A stretch of 51,407 nt of DNA from Clostridia bacterium. GTDB lineage: Bacteria > Bacillota > Clostridia > Monoglobales > Monoglobaceae. Where the stretch lies: the NCBI GenBank assembly GCA_017622215.1, contig JAGARO010000003.1, forward strand, positions 1 through 51,407, read 5' to 3'. The notes under the pieces were generated by a model that saw only the letters and a program-made list of their open reading frames with translations, searched no databases and was not told the DNA's origin. The position numbers and the translations under genes were made by a program. Below are positions 16,858 through 25,863 of this stretch, one piece after another. Within the stretch, counting starts at the first letter, position 1; every line of letters begins with the position of its first letter.

Positions 16858-17733
16858 ATGAAAAACAGAAAATACAGGGTAATATTCTATTTCTTTATGT
16901 GTGTTGCCTTATTTCTCTTTATCTACTCGACTACCCTGAAAACATATAAAGACGAAAGCAGAATGGCATTTTCATTTGTAGATGTTGGGCAGGGAAACTG
17001 TGTTTTCTTTACTGCGCCTGATGGCTCAAATATTCTAATTGACAGTGGCGATTTTAACGCCAAGGACGAGAGCCTTTATCCCTTTTTGATGAAAAACGGA
17101 ATTTTCTCCATTGATTATGCATTTGTAACTCACGCTCATGCTGACCACCTGGGCGGTCTCTATGAGATTTTAGAGGATATGGAGGTTAAGAATGCTGTTC
17201 TTCCTAAAACGGAGTCTGTTAATGCCCTGCAGGACGCATTTGCCAAAAGGGCATACGAAAATCATACTAAGACTCATTACATAGAGGCTGGGGAGGAATA
17301 TGATTTCGGCGGAGTTAAGCTTACCGTACTTTTTCCTGATTTCAGCCTTTATACCAACAATACAGGAGACGAAAACAACGATTCACTTCTCATAAGAGTT
17401 GAATATCTTGGCACTCGCTTTCTCATAACGGGAGATTTGGAGGCGGACGCTGAGGCTGTTTTGATTGGGAAAAAGGATTTGAACGCTGACGTTCTTCAGG
17501 TTGGCCATCACGGCTCAAGCACATCATCTTCAAAGGCATTTTTACAGTTTGTGTCCCCTGACTATGCTGTAATTCCTGTTGGGGAAGGCAACGCCTACGG
17601 ACATCCTCATCACGAAACCCTTGAGCTTCTTGATGAGCTTGACATAAAGACTTATCGTACAGATTATAAGGGCGATATAACTTTTTATGTGAATGAAAAA
17701 GGGATTGACGATATAAAATTCTCATACTTTTAA
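16858..17733 (+). CDS. ComEC/Rec2-related metallo-beta-lactamase-fold hydrolase
   Basis: A 291-residue protein with one N-terminal membrane segment (about 8-25) and an extracytoplasmic MBL domain. Visible motifs are VDVGQGNCVFF, DSGD, the metal site THAHADHLGG, LLIRVEYLGTRFLITGD and QVGHHGSSTSSS, typical of the nuclease-like domain of ComEC without its channel. Related stand-alone proteins are proposed to process DNA or phosphodiesters; the substrate here is unproven. Start ATG follows GGGGTGA. The 11-base gap to holA suggests co-transcription. Confidence 0.9.
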   Translation: MKNRKYRVIFYFFMCVALFLFIYSTTLKTYKDESRMAFSFVDVGQGNCVFFTAPDGSNILIDSGDFNAKDESLYPFLMKNGIFSIDYAFVTHAHADHLGGLYEILEDMEVKNAVLPKTESVNALQDAFAKRAYENHTKTHYIEAGEEYDFGGVKLTVLFPDFSLYTNNTGDENNDSLLIRVEYLGTRFLITGDLEADAEAVLIGKKDLNADVLQVGHHGSSTSSSKAFLQFVSPDYAVIPVGEGNAYGHPHHETLELLDELDIKTYRTDYKGDITFYVNEKGIDDIKFSYF

Positions 17734-17744
17734 CGGAGATATTT

Positions 17745-18764
17745 ATGGAAATTAAGGAACTTGATAAGGAAATTTCATCAAATAAAATAAGGAATATTTA
17801 TTTCTTCTACGGAGAGGAAACCTTTCTCTTAGACAGTAAGGTGCTGTCTATCAAGAAGAAGCTTATAGCCCCTGATTTTGCGGATTTTAACGTTATGAGC
17901 GTTGACGGGAAGACTGGTCTTTCTGCATTTTCTGATTTTATAAATTCCTATCCTTTTATGTCGGAGAAAAAGCTTTTGATTATAAAAGATTCAGGGCTGT
18001 TTTCGGGGAATAAGGGCTCGGAAATGCAGGAACTTAAAGAGCTTTGTGCTTTTCCCCCTGAATACCTGCACATAATTTTTGTGGAGAAGGATTTTGACAA
18101 GAAAAAGGAATCAACTATAAAGTTTATTGAGGACAACGGAGCTATTGTTCGTTTTGACAGGCTTTCACCAACTCAGATTGAAAACTGGCTTGAGAAGATG
18201 TTTGAAAAGCAGGAGAAGAGAATTACTCCAAAGGCTCTTTCTAATATGGTTGCAAGAACAGGCGGGTCTCTTACCGCCGCTTACAATGAATTTCAAAAGC
18301 TTTTAGCCTATGTGGGAGAAAGGGCAGACATTACCCCTGAGGATGTGGACAACGTAGTTTCAAAGTCTGTGGAATTTATGGTTTATGAGCTTTTTGACAA
18401 GATTGTGGAAAGCAGAAACAGAACTGTTATGACTGAGCTTAAGCTCCTTTGCGATAAGAGAGACAAAAAGGATACTCCACAGAGGGTTTATTCCATTCTT
18501 TTGGGAGCTGTGTCGGAGCTTCTTATGGTTAAACAGCTTAAGGCTGACGGACTTTCCGCTGAGGAAATTTCGGGATATTATGAAAGAAAAGTGCCCTTGT
18601 TTGTTGTGAACAAGGCTGTAAAGCAGTCAAGGAAGTTCGAGGAGGATTTTCTTACGGAGGTTTTTCGGAAAGGCACTATGTATGACCTTTATACAAAGTC
18701 GGGGAAGATGGACATTGAAACTGCTCTGCAGTTATTTGTTACTGAACTTCTGGTTACAGAATAG
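17745..18764 (+). CDS. holA: DNA polymerase III subunit delta
   Basis: A 339-residue clamp-loader subunit that opens the beta sliding clamp. The N-terminal AAA-like region contains YFFYGEETFLL (about 18-28) and SEKKLLIIKD. The C-terminal collar domain has VYSILLGAVSELLMVKQL. Its length matches the family. Location after a ComEC-like gene is the usual Firmicute context. Start ATG follows GGAGATA. Confidence 0.93.
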   Translation: MEIKELDKEISSNKIRNIYFFYGEETFLLDSKVLSIKKKLIAPDFADFNVMSVDGKTGLSAFSDFINSYPFMSEKKLLIIKDSGLFSGNKGSEMQELKELCAFPPEYLHIIFVEKDFDKKKESTIKFIEDNGAIVRFDRLSPTQIENWLEKMFEKQEKRITPKALSNMVARTGGSLTAAYNEFQKLLAYVGERADITPEDVDNVVSKSVEFMVYELFDKIVESRNRTVMTELKLLCDKRDKKDTPQRVYSILLGAVSELLMVKQLKADGLSAEEISGYYERKVPLFVVNKAVKQSRKFEEDFLTEVFRKGTMYDLYTKSGKMDIETALQLFVTELLVTE

Positions 18765-18797
18765 AAAAAGTAGGTTGATTTATCAACCTACTTTTTT
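18765..18797. terminator. Convergent terminator between holA and queuosine transporter
   Basis: Stem AAAAAGTAGGTTGA/TCAACCTACTTTTTT with a TTTA loop and T-tracts both ways. Confidence 0.93.
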
Positions 18798-19478
18798 ATA
18801 TGCTATTTTTCTTGCGAGATATACCGCAGGGGTGTCTAAAAGTGAAGTGAAAATATATATCACAAAGGTTGTGATAATTATTGTGGTCAGGGTTTCGCCG
18901 CTGTATGTGCCATAGAATGCGAAGAGGTTAAAGAGGACTGCGTTCATTGCCTGTGAAATAATTGTTGCGCAGTTATTTCTGAGCCACAAATATTTTTTCT
19001 TATCTCCTGAAATTTTTTCGGTGAATTTCCAGAGCCTGTGGTAGAGGAAAACGTCTGTGTACTGGGTTATGATATAAACCACAAGGCCTGAAATTATTAC
19101 CCTTGGGGTGCTTGCGAAGATTGTCTTTATGTGGCTGTGGGCAAAGTCGGATTCGGAGGGGAGGAAGAAGAGCCACATGGTCGTGATTATAATAAAGGAA
19201 ATGGAAGTGAAAATTCCTGTTTTTACAGCTGTTTGTGCTTCTTTTTTGCCGTGGTTTTCACTTAAAATGTCTGTGGCTAAAAAGGTGGAGGCAAAGAGGA
19301 TATTTCCTAAGGTCTGTTCCATTCCGAAGGCTTTAACTACAATTAAAACCTCAATATTTGCAAGGATTGTGGCGATTGCTGTCCAGCAATACATCCCTGT
19401 CTTTCCTAAAAACTTATAAAATAAAAGTGTTCCTCCGAAAATTATAATAAGATTTAAAATAAGTAAAATTTCGTTCAT
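18783..19478 (-). CDS. Queuosine precursor transporter (YhhQ/VUT family)
   Basis: A 231-residue membrane protein with about six hydrophobic helices, of the DUF165/YhhQ family that imports preQ0 or preQ1 for queuosine-tRNA synthesis. Family marks include FASTFLATDILSENHGKKEA, VYIITQYTDVFLYH, LWLRNNCATIISQ and LLDTPAVYL. I chose the ATG at 19478, preceded by AAGGAG. A longer reading frame would begin inside the leader terminator. The probable preQ1 riboswitch upstream supports the role. Confidence 0.93.
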   Translation of the reverse strand: MNEILLILNLIIIFGGTLLFYKFLGKTGMYCWTAIATILANIEVLIVVKAFGMEQTLGNILFASTFLATDILSENHGKKEAQTAVKTGIFTSISFIIITTMWLFFLPSESDFAHSHIKTIFASTPRVIISGLVVYIITQYTDVFLYHRLWKFTEKISGDKKKYLWLRNNCATIISQAMNAVLFNLFAFYGTYSGETLTTIIITTFVIYIFTSLLDTPAVYLARKIAYKKVG

Positions 19479-19497
19479 ATTTTTCTCCTTTATAAAG

Positions 19498-19527
19498 GAA
19501 AAAGGATGCGTGAAAACACTGCATCCT
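19498..19527 (-). terminator. Leader terminator of the queuosine transporter gene
   Basis: On the minus strand, stem AGGATGC/GCATCCT with an inner GTG/CAC extension is followed by a T-tract. It lies between the aptamer and the start codon, so it is the likely switch. Confidence 0.85.
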
Positions 19528-19534
19528 AAGGCTT

Positions 19535-19576
19535 CCATAGTTTTGTTTTATGACAGGATTGGTTTTCGAACTGTCC
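19535..19576 (-). promoter_or_regulatory. Probable preQ1-I riboswitch aptamer
   Basis: On the minus strand, a short stem GACAG/CTGTC encloses a loop starting TTCGAAAACC. It is followed by the A-rich tail AAAACAAAACTATGG, whose final GG can pair with CC of the loop to form the H-type pseudoknot typical of preQ1-I. The gene downstream transports a queuosine precursor and a terminator follows at once. The loop is slightly longer than usual, so I keep some doubt. Confidence 0.68.
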
Positions 19577-19585
19577 GATATTTAA

Positions 19586-20353
19586 TTACTCAGCGTTTTC
19601 AGCTAAATCAACAACAACCTTACGGTTTGGTTCTTCGCCGATGCTGTACGTTCTTATGTTTTTATTGTGCTGGAGAGCGGAATGGATAATTCTTCTCTCG
19701 TTTGGGGACATTGGCTCAAGTGTGATTGGCTTTTTGTCGCGGAGAACGCTTCTCTGGAGACCTCTTGCAAGGTGAACGAGAGTTTCTTCTCTCTTTGCAC
19801 GGTAGTTTTCTGTATCAACATTAACCTTTATATACTGGCCCTTGTTACGGTTTACGTGGAGGCTTGTTAAATACTGAACAGCGTCAAGTGTGTCCCCTCT
19901 TTTGCCGATTAAAAGTCCCATTTTTTCACCTGAAACATCAATGTTAATAGCGTTGTCAAGCTTAACGTGGAGCTCTGCCTCGAGGCCCATTCTTGAAAGA
20001 AGTCCCTTAAGGAAGAGGATTGCATCGTCAACTGCAGTTTTAGGGATAATAATGTCTTTTTCTTCTCTCTTTGCAGGTCTTTCTGTCTTTGGAGCTGTCT
20101 TTTTCTCTGTTCTTTCAGCCTTTTTTTCTTCTTTCTTTTCGGCTTTCTTTTCAGCCTGTTTCTTCTCTGCATCAGCCTCAGCTTTAACCCATGCTACGAT
20201 TTCAGCTTCGCTGCCTGCTAAAAGCTTCATTAAACCCTTTGCCTCACGAACAACCTCGTAGTCAAGTTCTTCTACTGTTACGCCAAGCTCTTCTGCGGCA
20301 AGTTTTAAAGCTTCGTCCTTATTTTTTGCGGTTTTTTCTACTTTTCTTAACAT
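19586..20353 (-). CDS. khpB: RNA-binding protein Jag/KhpB
   Basis: A 255-residue cytosolic RNA-binding protein. It has an N-terminal Jag domain (DEALKLAAEELGVTVEELDYEV), a Lys/Glu/Ala-rich low-complexity linker (about 70-100), a KH domain (LIGKRGDTLDAVQYLTSLHVN) and a C-terminal R3H domain (LEPMSPNERRIIHSALQ). KhpB works with KhpA in cell-wall and division control in Gram-positives. The ATG at 20353 overlaps the yidC end by 35 bases. The frame opens slightly earlier with a TTG, which I reject in favour of the ATG after AAGGAG. Confidence 0.95.
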   Translation of the reverse strand: MLRKVEKTAKNKDEALKLAAEELGVTVEELDYEVVREAKGLMKLLAGSEAEIVAWVKAEADAEKKQAEKKAEKKEEKKAERTEKKTAPKTERPAKREEKDIIIPKTAVDDAILFLKGLLSRMGLEAELHVKLDNAINIDVSGEKMGLLIGKRGDTLDAVQYLTSLHVNRNKGQYIKVNVDTENYRAKREETLVHLARGLQRSVLRDKKPITLEPMSPNERRIIHSALQHNKNIRTYSIGEEPNRKVVVDLAENAE

Positions 20354-21356
20354 CAATTATATCTCCTTCCGGTATGAGCGATGAATACTTTGGCATTAAG
20401 AGCTTGTTGATGAGCAATTGCTGAACAAGCTGTACGATATTACTTATAATCCAGTAAAGGCCTACTGCTGCAGGGAACTGGAATGTGAAGTATGCAGAAA
20501 GAATCGGCATAAAATAGAGCATTGAGCCCATTGATGACGGATTCTTCTTTGGCTGGTCTGCCTCTGCCAGAACGATGTTTTTATCAACCTTTTCAGTCTT
20601 TGGCTGACTTAATTTTCCTGAAATAAAAGAGCTTAAGCCTGATAAAACAGGAATTGTCCAAAGCATTATCATTTCGCGTGTGATTTCTGTTGTTGTGCCT
20701 GTGAGGATGCCAAAAAGCTGTCCTAGGCTAGGAGTTTTAGATAAATCCATTCCGAGGAAGTTAAAGTCGATTGGCTTTAAGTCGAGATTTGCAACAATCG
20801 GATTAGCTAAAATTTCCTGATGTTCGTGGAGGAGCTGTGCTACCTGAATTTCAAAGTTACCAAAGGTGTTCTGCGCCATACTCTTTCCGTAAGTAAGGGC
20901 TTCAAAAACGCCGTTTTTAACCATTGTTTCAGGAAGAAGCTCGATATTCTGGGCTGCCCAGGCGTTAAAGGACTGTGCAATTCTCCAGATTTCTCCTGCA
21001 GATACGCCCATAATATAGAATATAGGCTTTCTTACTACCCAGTAAAGGGCTATAATAATAGGAAACTGTATAAGCATAGGAAGACAACCGCCCATTGGGT
21101 TTATGTCATACTTCTTATAGAGTTTCATTGTTTCCGTATTTAATTTTTCTTTATCGTTCGCATACTTTTTCTGTAATTCATTCAAAAGTGGCTGGAGCTG
21201 TTGTGTCTTGGCAAGGGACTTTCTCTGCTTTAAGTCCAGAGGAAGAAGAGCGAGCTTAATAAAAACTGTGAAAACAATAATTGCTACGCCGTAGTTCCTT
21301 GTAAGATAATAGAACATTTTAAGTATCCAGCCCAGTGCATACATTATATAAGTCAT
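20319..21356 (-). CDS. yidC: Membrane protein insertase YidC/SpoIIIJ
   Basis: A 345-residue polytopic insertase that helps SecYEG substrates or acts alone. Hydrophobic segments at about 15-35, 95-115, 220-240 and 280-320 match the five-helix core, with the positively charged hairpin DLKQRKSLAKTQQLQP and MIQFPIIIALYWVVRKP. A basic C-terminal tail (KKSRKNRKK) likely contacts the ribosome. It lies in the conserved rpmH-rnpA-yidD-yidC-jag cluster. Confidence 0.96.
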   Translation of the reverse strand: MTYIMYALGWILKMFYYLTRNYGVAIIVFTVFIKLALLPLDLKQRKSLAKTQQLQPLLNELQKKYANDKEKLNTETMKLYKKYDINPMGGCLPMLIQFPIIIALYWVVRKPIFYIMGVSAGEIWRIAQSFNAWAAQNIELLPETMVKNGVFEALTYGKSMAQNTFGNFEIQVAQLLHEHQEILANPIVANLDLKPIDFNFLGMDLSKTPSLGQLFGILTGTTTEITREMIMLWTIPVLSGLSSFISGKLSQPKTEKVDKNIVLAEADQPKKNPSSMGSMLYFMPILSAYFTFQFPAAVGLYWIISNIVQLVQQLLINKLLMPKYSSLIPEGDIIDVKKSRKNRKK

Positions 21357-21381
21357 ATTAATCTCTCCGTTTTTTAATCAA

Positions 21382-21591
21382 TCATGGATAGTCTATTCCG
21401 CCTTTTGAGAATGGGTTACAGCGTAAAACTCTGTAAACTCCTTTTGCAGTTCCCTTTAAGGCGCCGTGTTTTTTTATTGCAAGTATCATATATTCTGAAC
21501 AAGTGGGATAGAACCTGCAACAAGGTTTTTTAAGAGGGGATATGAATTTCTGGTATCCCCTGACGATTTTAATCAGTATTTTTCCTATCAT
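21382..21591 (-). CDS. yidD: Membrane protein insertion efficiency factor YidD
   Basis: A 69-residue protein with the family signature [22 protein letters not shown] (three Cys) and [13 protein letters not shown] at the C-terminus. It sits between rnpA and yidC as usual and overlaps rnpA by 4 bases. Confidence 0.97.
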   Translation of the reverse strand: MIGKILIKIVRGYQKFISPLKKPCCRFYPTCSEYMILAIKKHGALKGTAKGVYRVLRCNPFSKGGIDYP

Positions 21592-21935
21592 TTTTCAGTA
21601 GCAGAGAGCAACCCCACGTCTTTTGCTCCCTTTTCGAATGCGCTTTTAAGGACAGGGGCAGGGGCGAAAAAGGTTTTTCCCCTTGCTACAAGAATTATAT
21701 CAAAGCCTGTGTTTAAGCTTTCCTGATAACTGCGGTAAAGCTCACGAAGTCGCCTTTTGCAGCGGTTTCTTACCACAGCCTTGCCGATTTTCTTACTTGC
21801 AGTTATTCCCAGGCGGTTATGGTCAAGCCCGTTTCCCTTTGCGTAAATTACAAGGGATGGCTGTACCGAGGATTTGCCTTTCCGATATATTTTCCTGTAC
21901 TGTGAGTCCTTGTCCAAGCTAACTATTTTCATCAT
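21588..21935 (-). CDS. rnpA: Ribonuclease P protein component
   Basis: A 115-residue basic protein that helps the RNase P RNA cut tRNA 5' leaders. The family marks [29 protein letters not shown] and DIILVARG are present. Two adjacent ATG codons (21935 and 21932) are both usable after GGTGAATT. Confidence 0.97.
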   Translation of the reverse strand: MMKIVSLDKDSQYRKIYRKGKSSVQPSLVIYAKGNGLDHNRLGITASKKIGKAVVRNRCKRRLRELYRSYQESLNTGFDIILVARGKTFFAPAPVLKSAFEKGAKDVGLLSATEK

Positions 21936-21952
21936 AATTCACCAAAATAGTC

Positions 21953-21975
21953 AAAAAGACGCCATAAGGCGTCTT
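21953..21975 (-). terminator. Attenuating hairpin between rpmH and rnpA
   Basis: On the minus strand, stem AAGACGCC/GGCGTCTT with a TTAT loop and short T-tract directly after the rpmH stop codon. It probably lowers rnpA-yidC expression relative to L34. Confidence 0.8.
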
Positions 21976-22108
21976 AAGCTGACAATTTCTTTCTGCCTTT
22001 AAGTCTTCTTCTAGCTAAAACCTTACGGCCGTTCTTTGTTGACATTCTCTTTCTGAAACCGTGTTCCTTTGATCTCTGTCTTTTCTTTGGCTGGTATGTC
22101 TGAAGCAT
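21974..22108 (-). CDS. rpmH: Ribosomal protein bL34
   Basis: A 44-residue, very basic protein. It starts [12 protein letters not shown] and continues with [20 protein letters not shown], a complete L34. The ATG at 22108 is preceded by AGGAGGGA. It is the first gene of the rpmH-rnpA-yidD-yidC-jag cluster. The usual divergent dnaA is not next to it here. Confidence 0.98.
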   Translation of the reverse strand: MLQTYQPKKRQRSKEHGFRKRMSTKNGRKVLARRRLKGRKKLSA

Positions 22109-22190
22109 GGTATTCCCTCCTATTCGATAATTATGTAGTAATTCCTGTGAAAATTACACAGAAATTGATTATATACAAAACAGTATTCCT

Positions 22191-22220
22191 ATTTTAGCAC
22201 ACATTCCCTATTTTTGTCAA
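22191..22220 (-). promoter_or_regulatory. rpmH promoter
   Basis: On the minus strand, TTGACA (22215-22220), 18-base spacer, TAAAAT (22191-22196) with extended TG. Confidence 0.75.
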
Positions 22221-22295
22221 GACTTTTAGAAAAAGTTGAATATTAAATTTCTCTTTGGCAAATAATCATTATATATGCTAAAAAGGGGCGAATTT

Positions 22296-22568
22296 ATGAC
22301 TACACGATTTTCAAAGCATGCAATCATAATTGATAATATAAAATCTGACTCGATTGAGCAGGCTATTTTTATCCTGAAATCCCATAAAGGCAAGGCTTTG
22401 GACCGTGATATTGTAGCCGAGGCTCAGGATATTGTTGACAGATACGCCTTTGGATTAAGAAAAACTGATTTTAACAAAAGCCGTATGCCATTCAGGGTTT
22501 TTGGCTATCTTGCCATAGGTGTATCTTTATTTTTATTCAGCCTTTTTATAAGGAGCGTTTTTTCTTAA
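22296..22568 (+). CDS. Small tail-anchored membrane protein, hypothetical
   Basis: A 90-residue protein with a polar, helical N-terminal two thirds and one C-terminal hydrophobic segment (FGYLAIGVSLFLFSLFIRSVF), so it is probably tail-anchored. The ATG at 22296 follows AAGGGG by 8 bases. I do not recognise a family. It overlaps the minus-strand SDR gene by 4 bases at their 3' ends. Confidence 0.65.
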   Translation: MTTRFSKHAIIIDNIKSDSIEQAIFILKSHKGKALDRDIVAEAQDIVDRYAFGLRKTDFNKSRMPFRVFGYLAIGVSLFLFSLFIRSVFS

Positions 22569-23416
22569 ACCCCTGAATATGCGTTAAAGCCTCCGTCAAC
22601 AGGAATAACTACACCGTTTACGAAGCTTGAAGCCTCAGGGCAAAGGAGCCAGAGGAGTGTGCCTACTAATTCTTCCTGCTCGCCAAAACGTCCCATTGGA
22701 GTCTGTGAAATAATTTTCTTTGCTCTTTCAGTTGGGTTGCCATTCTCATCTAAAAGCAATCCTCGGTTCTGATTTGTAAGGAAGAAGCCCGGTGCGATTG
22801 CATTTACTCTTATGCCGACTTTAGAGAAGTGGACTGCGAGCCACTGTGTAAAGTTTGAGATGGCAGCCTTAGCACCGCTGTATGCAGGAATTCTTGTAAG
22901 AGGTGTAAAGGCGTTCATTGAAGAAATATTTATAATTTCTGCATCCTTTTTCTCAATTAAATCCTCTGCAAAAACCTGTGTGGGAAGAAGTGTTCCTAAA
23001 AAGTTTAAGTTAAATACAAACTCAATTCCCTTTGGGTCAAGGTCGAAAAATGTCTTAACGTCCTCTTTTTCAAGGTCTTCCTTTTCAAAATAATCGTGGG
23101 AAGTGCTACCCTTTGGGTTATTTCCACCTGCACCGTTTAAAAGGATATCTACTGTGCCAAGCTTTTCGTTAATAATTTTCTTTGCTTCAACAAGACTTTC
23201 CTTTTCAAGTACATTTGTTTTAATTCCGATAGCCTTTCCGCCGTTTTTGTTAATCTTTTCAGCAACTTCTTTTGCTGCCTCTTCGTTTAAGTCAAGGACT
23301 GCAACGGAGGCGCCTGTCATAGCAATTGCCTCTGCAAAGCAGGAGCAGAGTATTCCGCCTCCGCCTGTAACAACTGCAACTTTTCCGCTTAAGTCAATAT
23401 TAAATGGTAATTTCAT
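22565..23416 (-). CDS. SDR-type D-mannonate oxidoreductase
   Basis: A 283-residue NAD(P)-dependent short-chain dehydrogenase. It has the cofactor motif TGGGGILCSCFAEA, the NGAGGN segment and the catalytic Ser-Tyr-Lys in NISSMNAF...AYSGAKAA. Its close resemblance to the SDR fructuronate reductases (YjmF/UxuB type) and its place after uxuA and uxaC indicate interconversion of D-fructuronate and D-mannonate. It is the last gene of the hexuronate operon, 9 bases after uxaC. Confidence 0.9.
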   Translation of the reverse strand: MKLPFNIDLSGKVAVVTGGGGILCSCFAEAIAMTGASVAVLDLNEEAAKEVAEKINKNGGKAIGIKTNVLEKESLVEAKKIINEKLGTVDILLNGAGGNNPKGSTSHDYFEKEDLEKEDVKTFFDLDPKGIEFVFNLNFLGTLLPTQVFAEDLIEKKDAEIINISSMNAFTPLTRIPAYSGAKAAISNFTQWLAVHFSKVGIRVNAIAPGFFLTNQNRGLLLDENGNPTERAKKIISQTPMGRFGEQEELVGTLLWLLCPEASSFVNGVVIPVDGGFNAYSGV

Positions 23417-23425
23417 AATTTACCC

Positions 23426-24823
23426 TCACATTCCAAAATAGTTTTTTGCGTTATTAAAGCTTATGTTTTCTACGATTTCCTTAAGAGTTTTTTCGTCACA
23501 AGGAAATTCTCCATTTTCAACGAATATGCCCACTATATCGCACATAATTCTTCTGAAATACTCGTGTCTTGGGTAGGAGAGGAAGCTTCTTGAGTCTGTG
23601 AGCATTCCTACAAAGCAGGAAAGAGCTCCAAGATTTCCGAGAGTTTTCATCTGTTCTCTCATACCGTCAATATGGTCATTAAACCACCATGCAGAGCCGA
23701 ACTGAATTTTGGATTTAATTCCGCCTGCCTGGAAGTTTCCAAGCATTGTGCCAAGTACATAATTCATGTTTGGATTCAATGTGTAGAGAATTGTCTTTGG
23801 GAGCACATCATTTTTATTAAGCTCGTCCATAAATCTTGAGATATTAAGGGCTGTACCTGCATCTCCAACGGAGTCAAAGCCTGTGTCTGCACCAAGTTTT
23901 TCAAACATCTTTGTATTATTGTTTCGGATTGGACCTAAGTGAAGCTGCATAACCCAGTTACGCTTTCCGTATTCCTCACCTAAAAATAACATAATTGCAG
24001 TTTTATATCCTGCGATTTCTTCCTCTGTAAGCTCCTTATTTTTAAGTCCTTTTGCGAAGATTTTATCAACTTCCTTATCAGCAAGGACTGTGAAAGGTAA
24101 ATCTGCAAAGGAATGGTCGGAAAGACTGCTTCCCATCTGGGCAAAGTAGTCCATTCTCATAGAAAGGGCATCCTTAAGGTCATCAAAGGACTTGATTGTG
24201 CCTGTAAGGCTTTCCAATTTTGCGATATATTCCCCGAAACTGTCCTTTTCAATATTTATTGCGTTGTCAGGACGGAATGTTGGGATAACCTTTGTTGCAA
24301 AATCCTTATCCTCACGGATTTTCTTATGCCATACAAGGTCGTCGCAAGGGTCATCAGTTGTGCCGATTAAGGCTACATTTGATTTCTTTATAAGATTTTT
24401 CGCTGAAAAATCCTTGCTTTCAATTATCTTATTTGCCTTGTTCCAGATTTTTTCTGCATTTTCTTCATTTAATATATCATAGATGCCGAAGTATCTCTGG
24501 AGTTCTAGGTGGGACCAGTGGAGGAGGGGGTTGCCGATTGCACCGCCGATACATTTAGCGTAGGCTAAAAACTTCTCCTTATCGCTTTTGTTCCCTGTTA
24601 TATAAGCCTCGTCAACGCCCATTGAACGCATAAAACGCCATTTATAATGGTCGCCGTAAAGCCATACCTCTGTAATATTGTTATACTTTTTGTCCTCAGC
24701 AATTTCCTGCGGATTTAAATGACAATGGTAGTCATAAATCGGCATATTCTTGCTGTATCTGTGAAAAAGTCTTCTTGAAGTTTTTGTGGAAAGAAGAAAA
24801 TCCTTATCCATAAATTTTTTCAT
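23426..24823 (-). CDS. uxaC: Glucuronate (uronate) isomerase
   Basis: A 465-residue amidohydrolase-superfamily enzyme that converts D-glucuronate to D-fructuronate (and galacturonate to tagaturonate). Signature segments are IYDYHCHLNPQEIAED near the N-terminus, TDDPCDDL, LHLGPIRNNN and DSRSFLSYPRHEYFRR near the C-terminus. Length is normal. It overlaps the uxuA stop by one base. Confidence 0.97.
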   Translation of the reverse strand: MKKFMDKDFLLSTKTSRRLFHRYSKNMPIYDYHCHLNPQEIAEDKKYNNITEVWLYGDHYKWRFMRSMGVDEAYITGNKSDKEKFLAYAKCIGGAIGNPLLHWSHLELQRYFGIYDILNEENAEKIWNKANKIIESKDFSAKNLIKKSNVALIGTTDDPCDDLVWHKKIREDKDFATKVIPTFRPDNAINIEKDSFGEYIAKLESLTGTIKSFDDLKDALSMRMDYFAQMGSSLSDHSFADLPFTVLADKEVDKIFAKGLKNKELTEEEIAGYKTAIMLFLGEEYGKRNWVMQLHLGPIRNNNTKMFEKLGADTGFDSVGDAGTALNISRFMDELNKNDVLPKTILYTLNPNMNYVLGTMLGNFQAGGIKSKIQFGSAWWFNDHIDGMREQMKTLGNLGALSCFVGMLTDSRSFLSYPRHEYFRRIMCDIVGIFVENGEFPCDEKTLKEIVENISFNNAKNYFGM

Positions 24824-25863
24824 TAGTTTTCACTCCTGTCAAGAGCTTCCCAGATGCCGTTTATATAAACTGCACCAAGGGCTCTGTCGTATAAGCCGTA
24901 GCCCGGCTTTCCTGTTTCTCCCCATATCATTCTGCCGTGGTCAGGTCTTATATAACCCTCCCAGCCATTATCGTGATATGCTTTTATAATTCCGTAAATA
25001 TCAAGGGAGCCTGCGTCAGTTTTATGACCTGCTTCCTCGAAGCATCTTTCCCCTGTAATTTTAATATTTCTTATATGAGCAAAGTGAATCCTGTCGTGGA
25101 AAGAGTTTACCATATCAATTATATCGTTGTCAGGTGAAATTCCCAAAGAGCCTGTGCAAAGGGTAAGACCGTTGTATGGGCTGTCGTAAAGCTTTAAAAA
25201 TCTTTCAAGGTTTGCTTTTGATGTAATAATTCTTGGAAGACCAAAGATGCTCCACGGCGGGTCGTCAGGGTGGATTGCCATTTTAACCTTAACTTCCTCT
25301 GCAACCTTAATAACTCTGTCAAGGAAATATTTAAGGTTATTCCAAAGGTCTTCTTCTGTAATATTGTCATATTTTGCCATTAAGTCTTTCATTTCGTCCT
25401 TTGTATAGCTTTCGTCCCAGCCAGGAAGAGAAAGTTCCCCTGAAAGAGGATTCATATTGAGGACTGTTTCGTTATCGTAGCTTAAAACTGTTGAGCCGTC
25501 AGGGAGTGGGTGGCCAAGCTCTGAACGGGTCCAGTCAAAAACAGGCATAAAGTTATAGCAAACACAGTCAATCCCTGCTTTTGCAAGATTGCGGAGAGTT
25601 GTGCAGTAATTTTCAATATACTTATCTCTGTTTCCGCCACCGATTTTAATATCTTCGTGAACAGGAACAGACTCGATAACTGAAAGCTCAAGGCCTGCGT
25701 CTTCAACCTCTTTTTTAAGCTCCATAATTCTTTCATAGCTCCAGGCTTCGCCAACAGGAATATCGTAAACTGCGGATACAATTCCTGTAACGCCTGGAAT
25801 CTGTCTTATCTTTTCAAGGGTAACGGGGTCGTCTTTCCCGTACCAGCGGAATGTCATCTTCAT
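24823..25863 (-). CDS. uxuA: Mannonate dehydratase
   Basis: A 346-residue TIM-barrel enzyme that dehydrates D-mannonate to 2-keto-3-deoxygluconate. Marks include [62 protein letters not shown] and HGRMIWGE. It overlaps the upstream Gfo/Idh gene by 4 bases, so it is translationally coupled. Confidence 0.97.
   Translation of the reverse strand: MKMTFRWYGKDDPVTLEKIRQIPGVTGIVSAVYDIPVGEAWSYERIMELKKEVEDAGLELSVIESVPVHEDIKIGGGNRDKYIENYCTTLRNLAKAGIDCVCYNFMPVFDWTRSELGHPLPDGSTVLSYDNETVLNMNPLSGELSLPGWDESYTKDEMKDLMAKYDNITEEDLWNNLKYFLDRVIKVAEEVKVKMAIHPDDPPWSIFGLPRIITSKANLERFLKLYDSPYNGLTLCTGSLGISPDNDIIDMVNSFHDRIHFAHIRNIKITGERCFEEAGHKTDAGSLDIYGIIKAYHDNGWEGYIRPDHGRMIWGETGKPGYGLYDRALGAVYINGIWEALDRSEN

Noticed and set aside
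17423-17725. Minus-strand frame opposite the MBL hydrolase gene
   Set aside because: It is Gln/Arg-rich noise opposite a convincing gene, without a ribosome site.
19890-20261. Plus-strand reading frame rich in Ser, Phe and Ala opposite jag
   Set aside because: It is the mirror of the low-complexity Lys/Glu/Ala linker of Jag; no ribosome site and no family.
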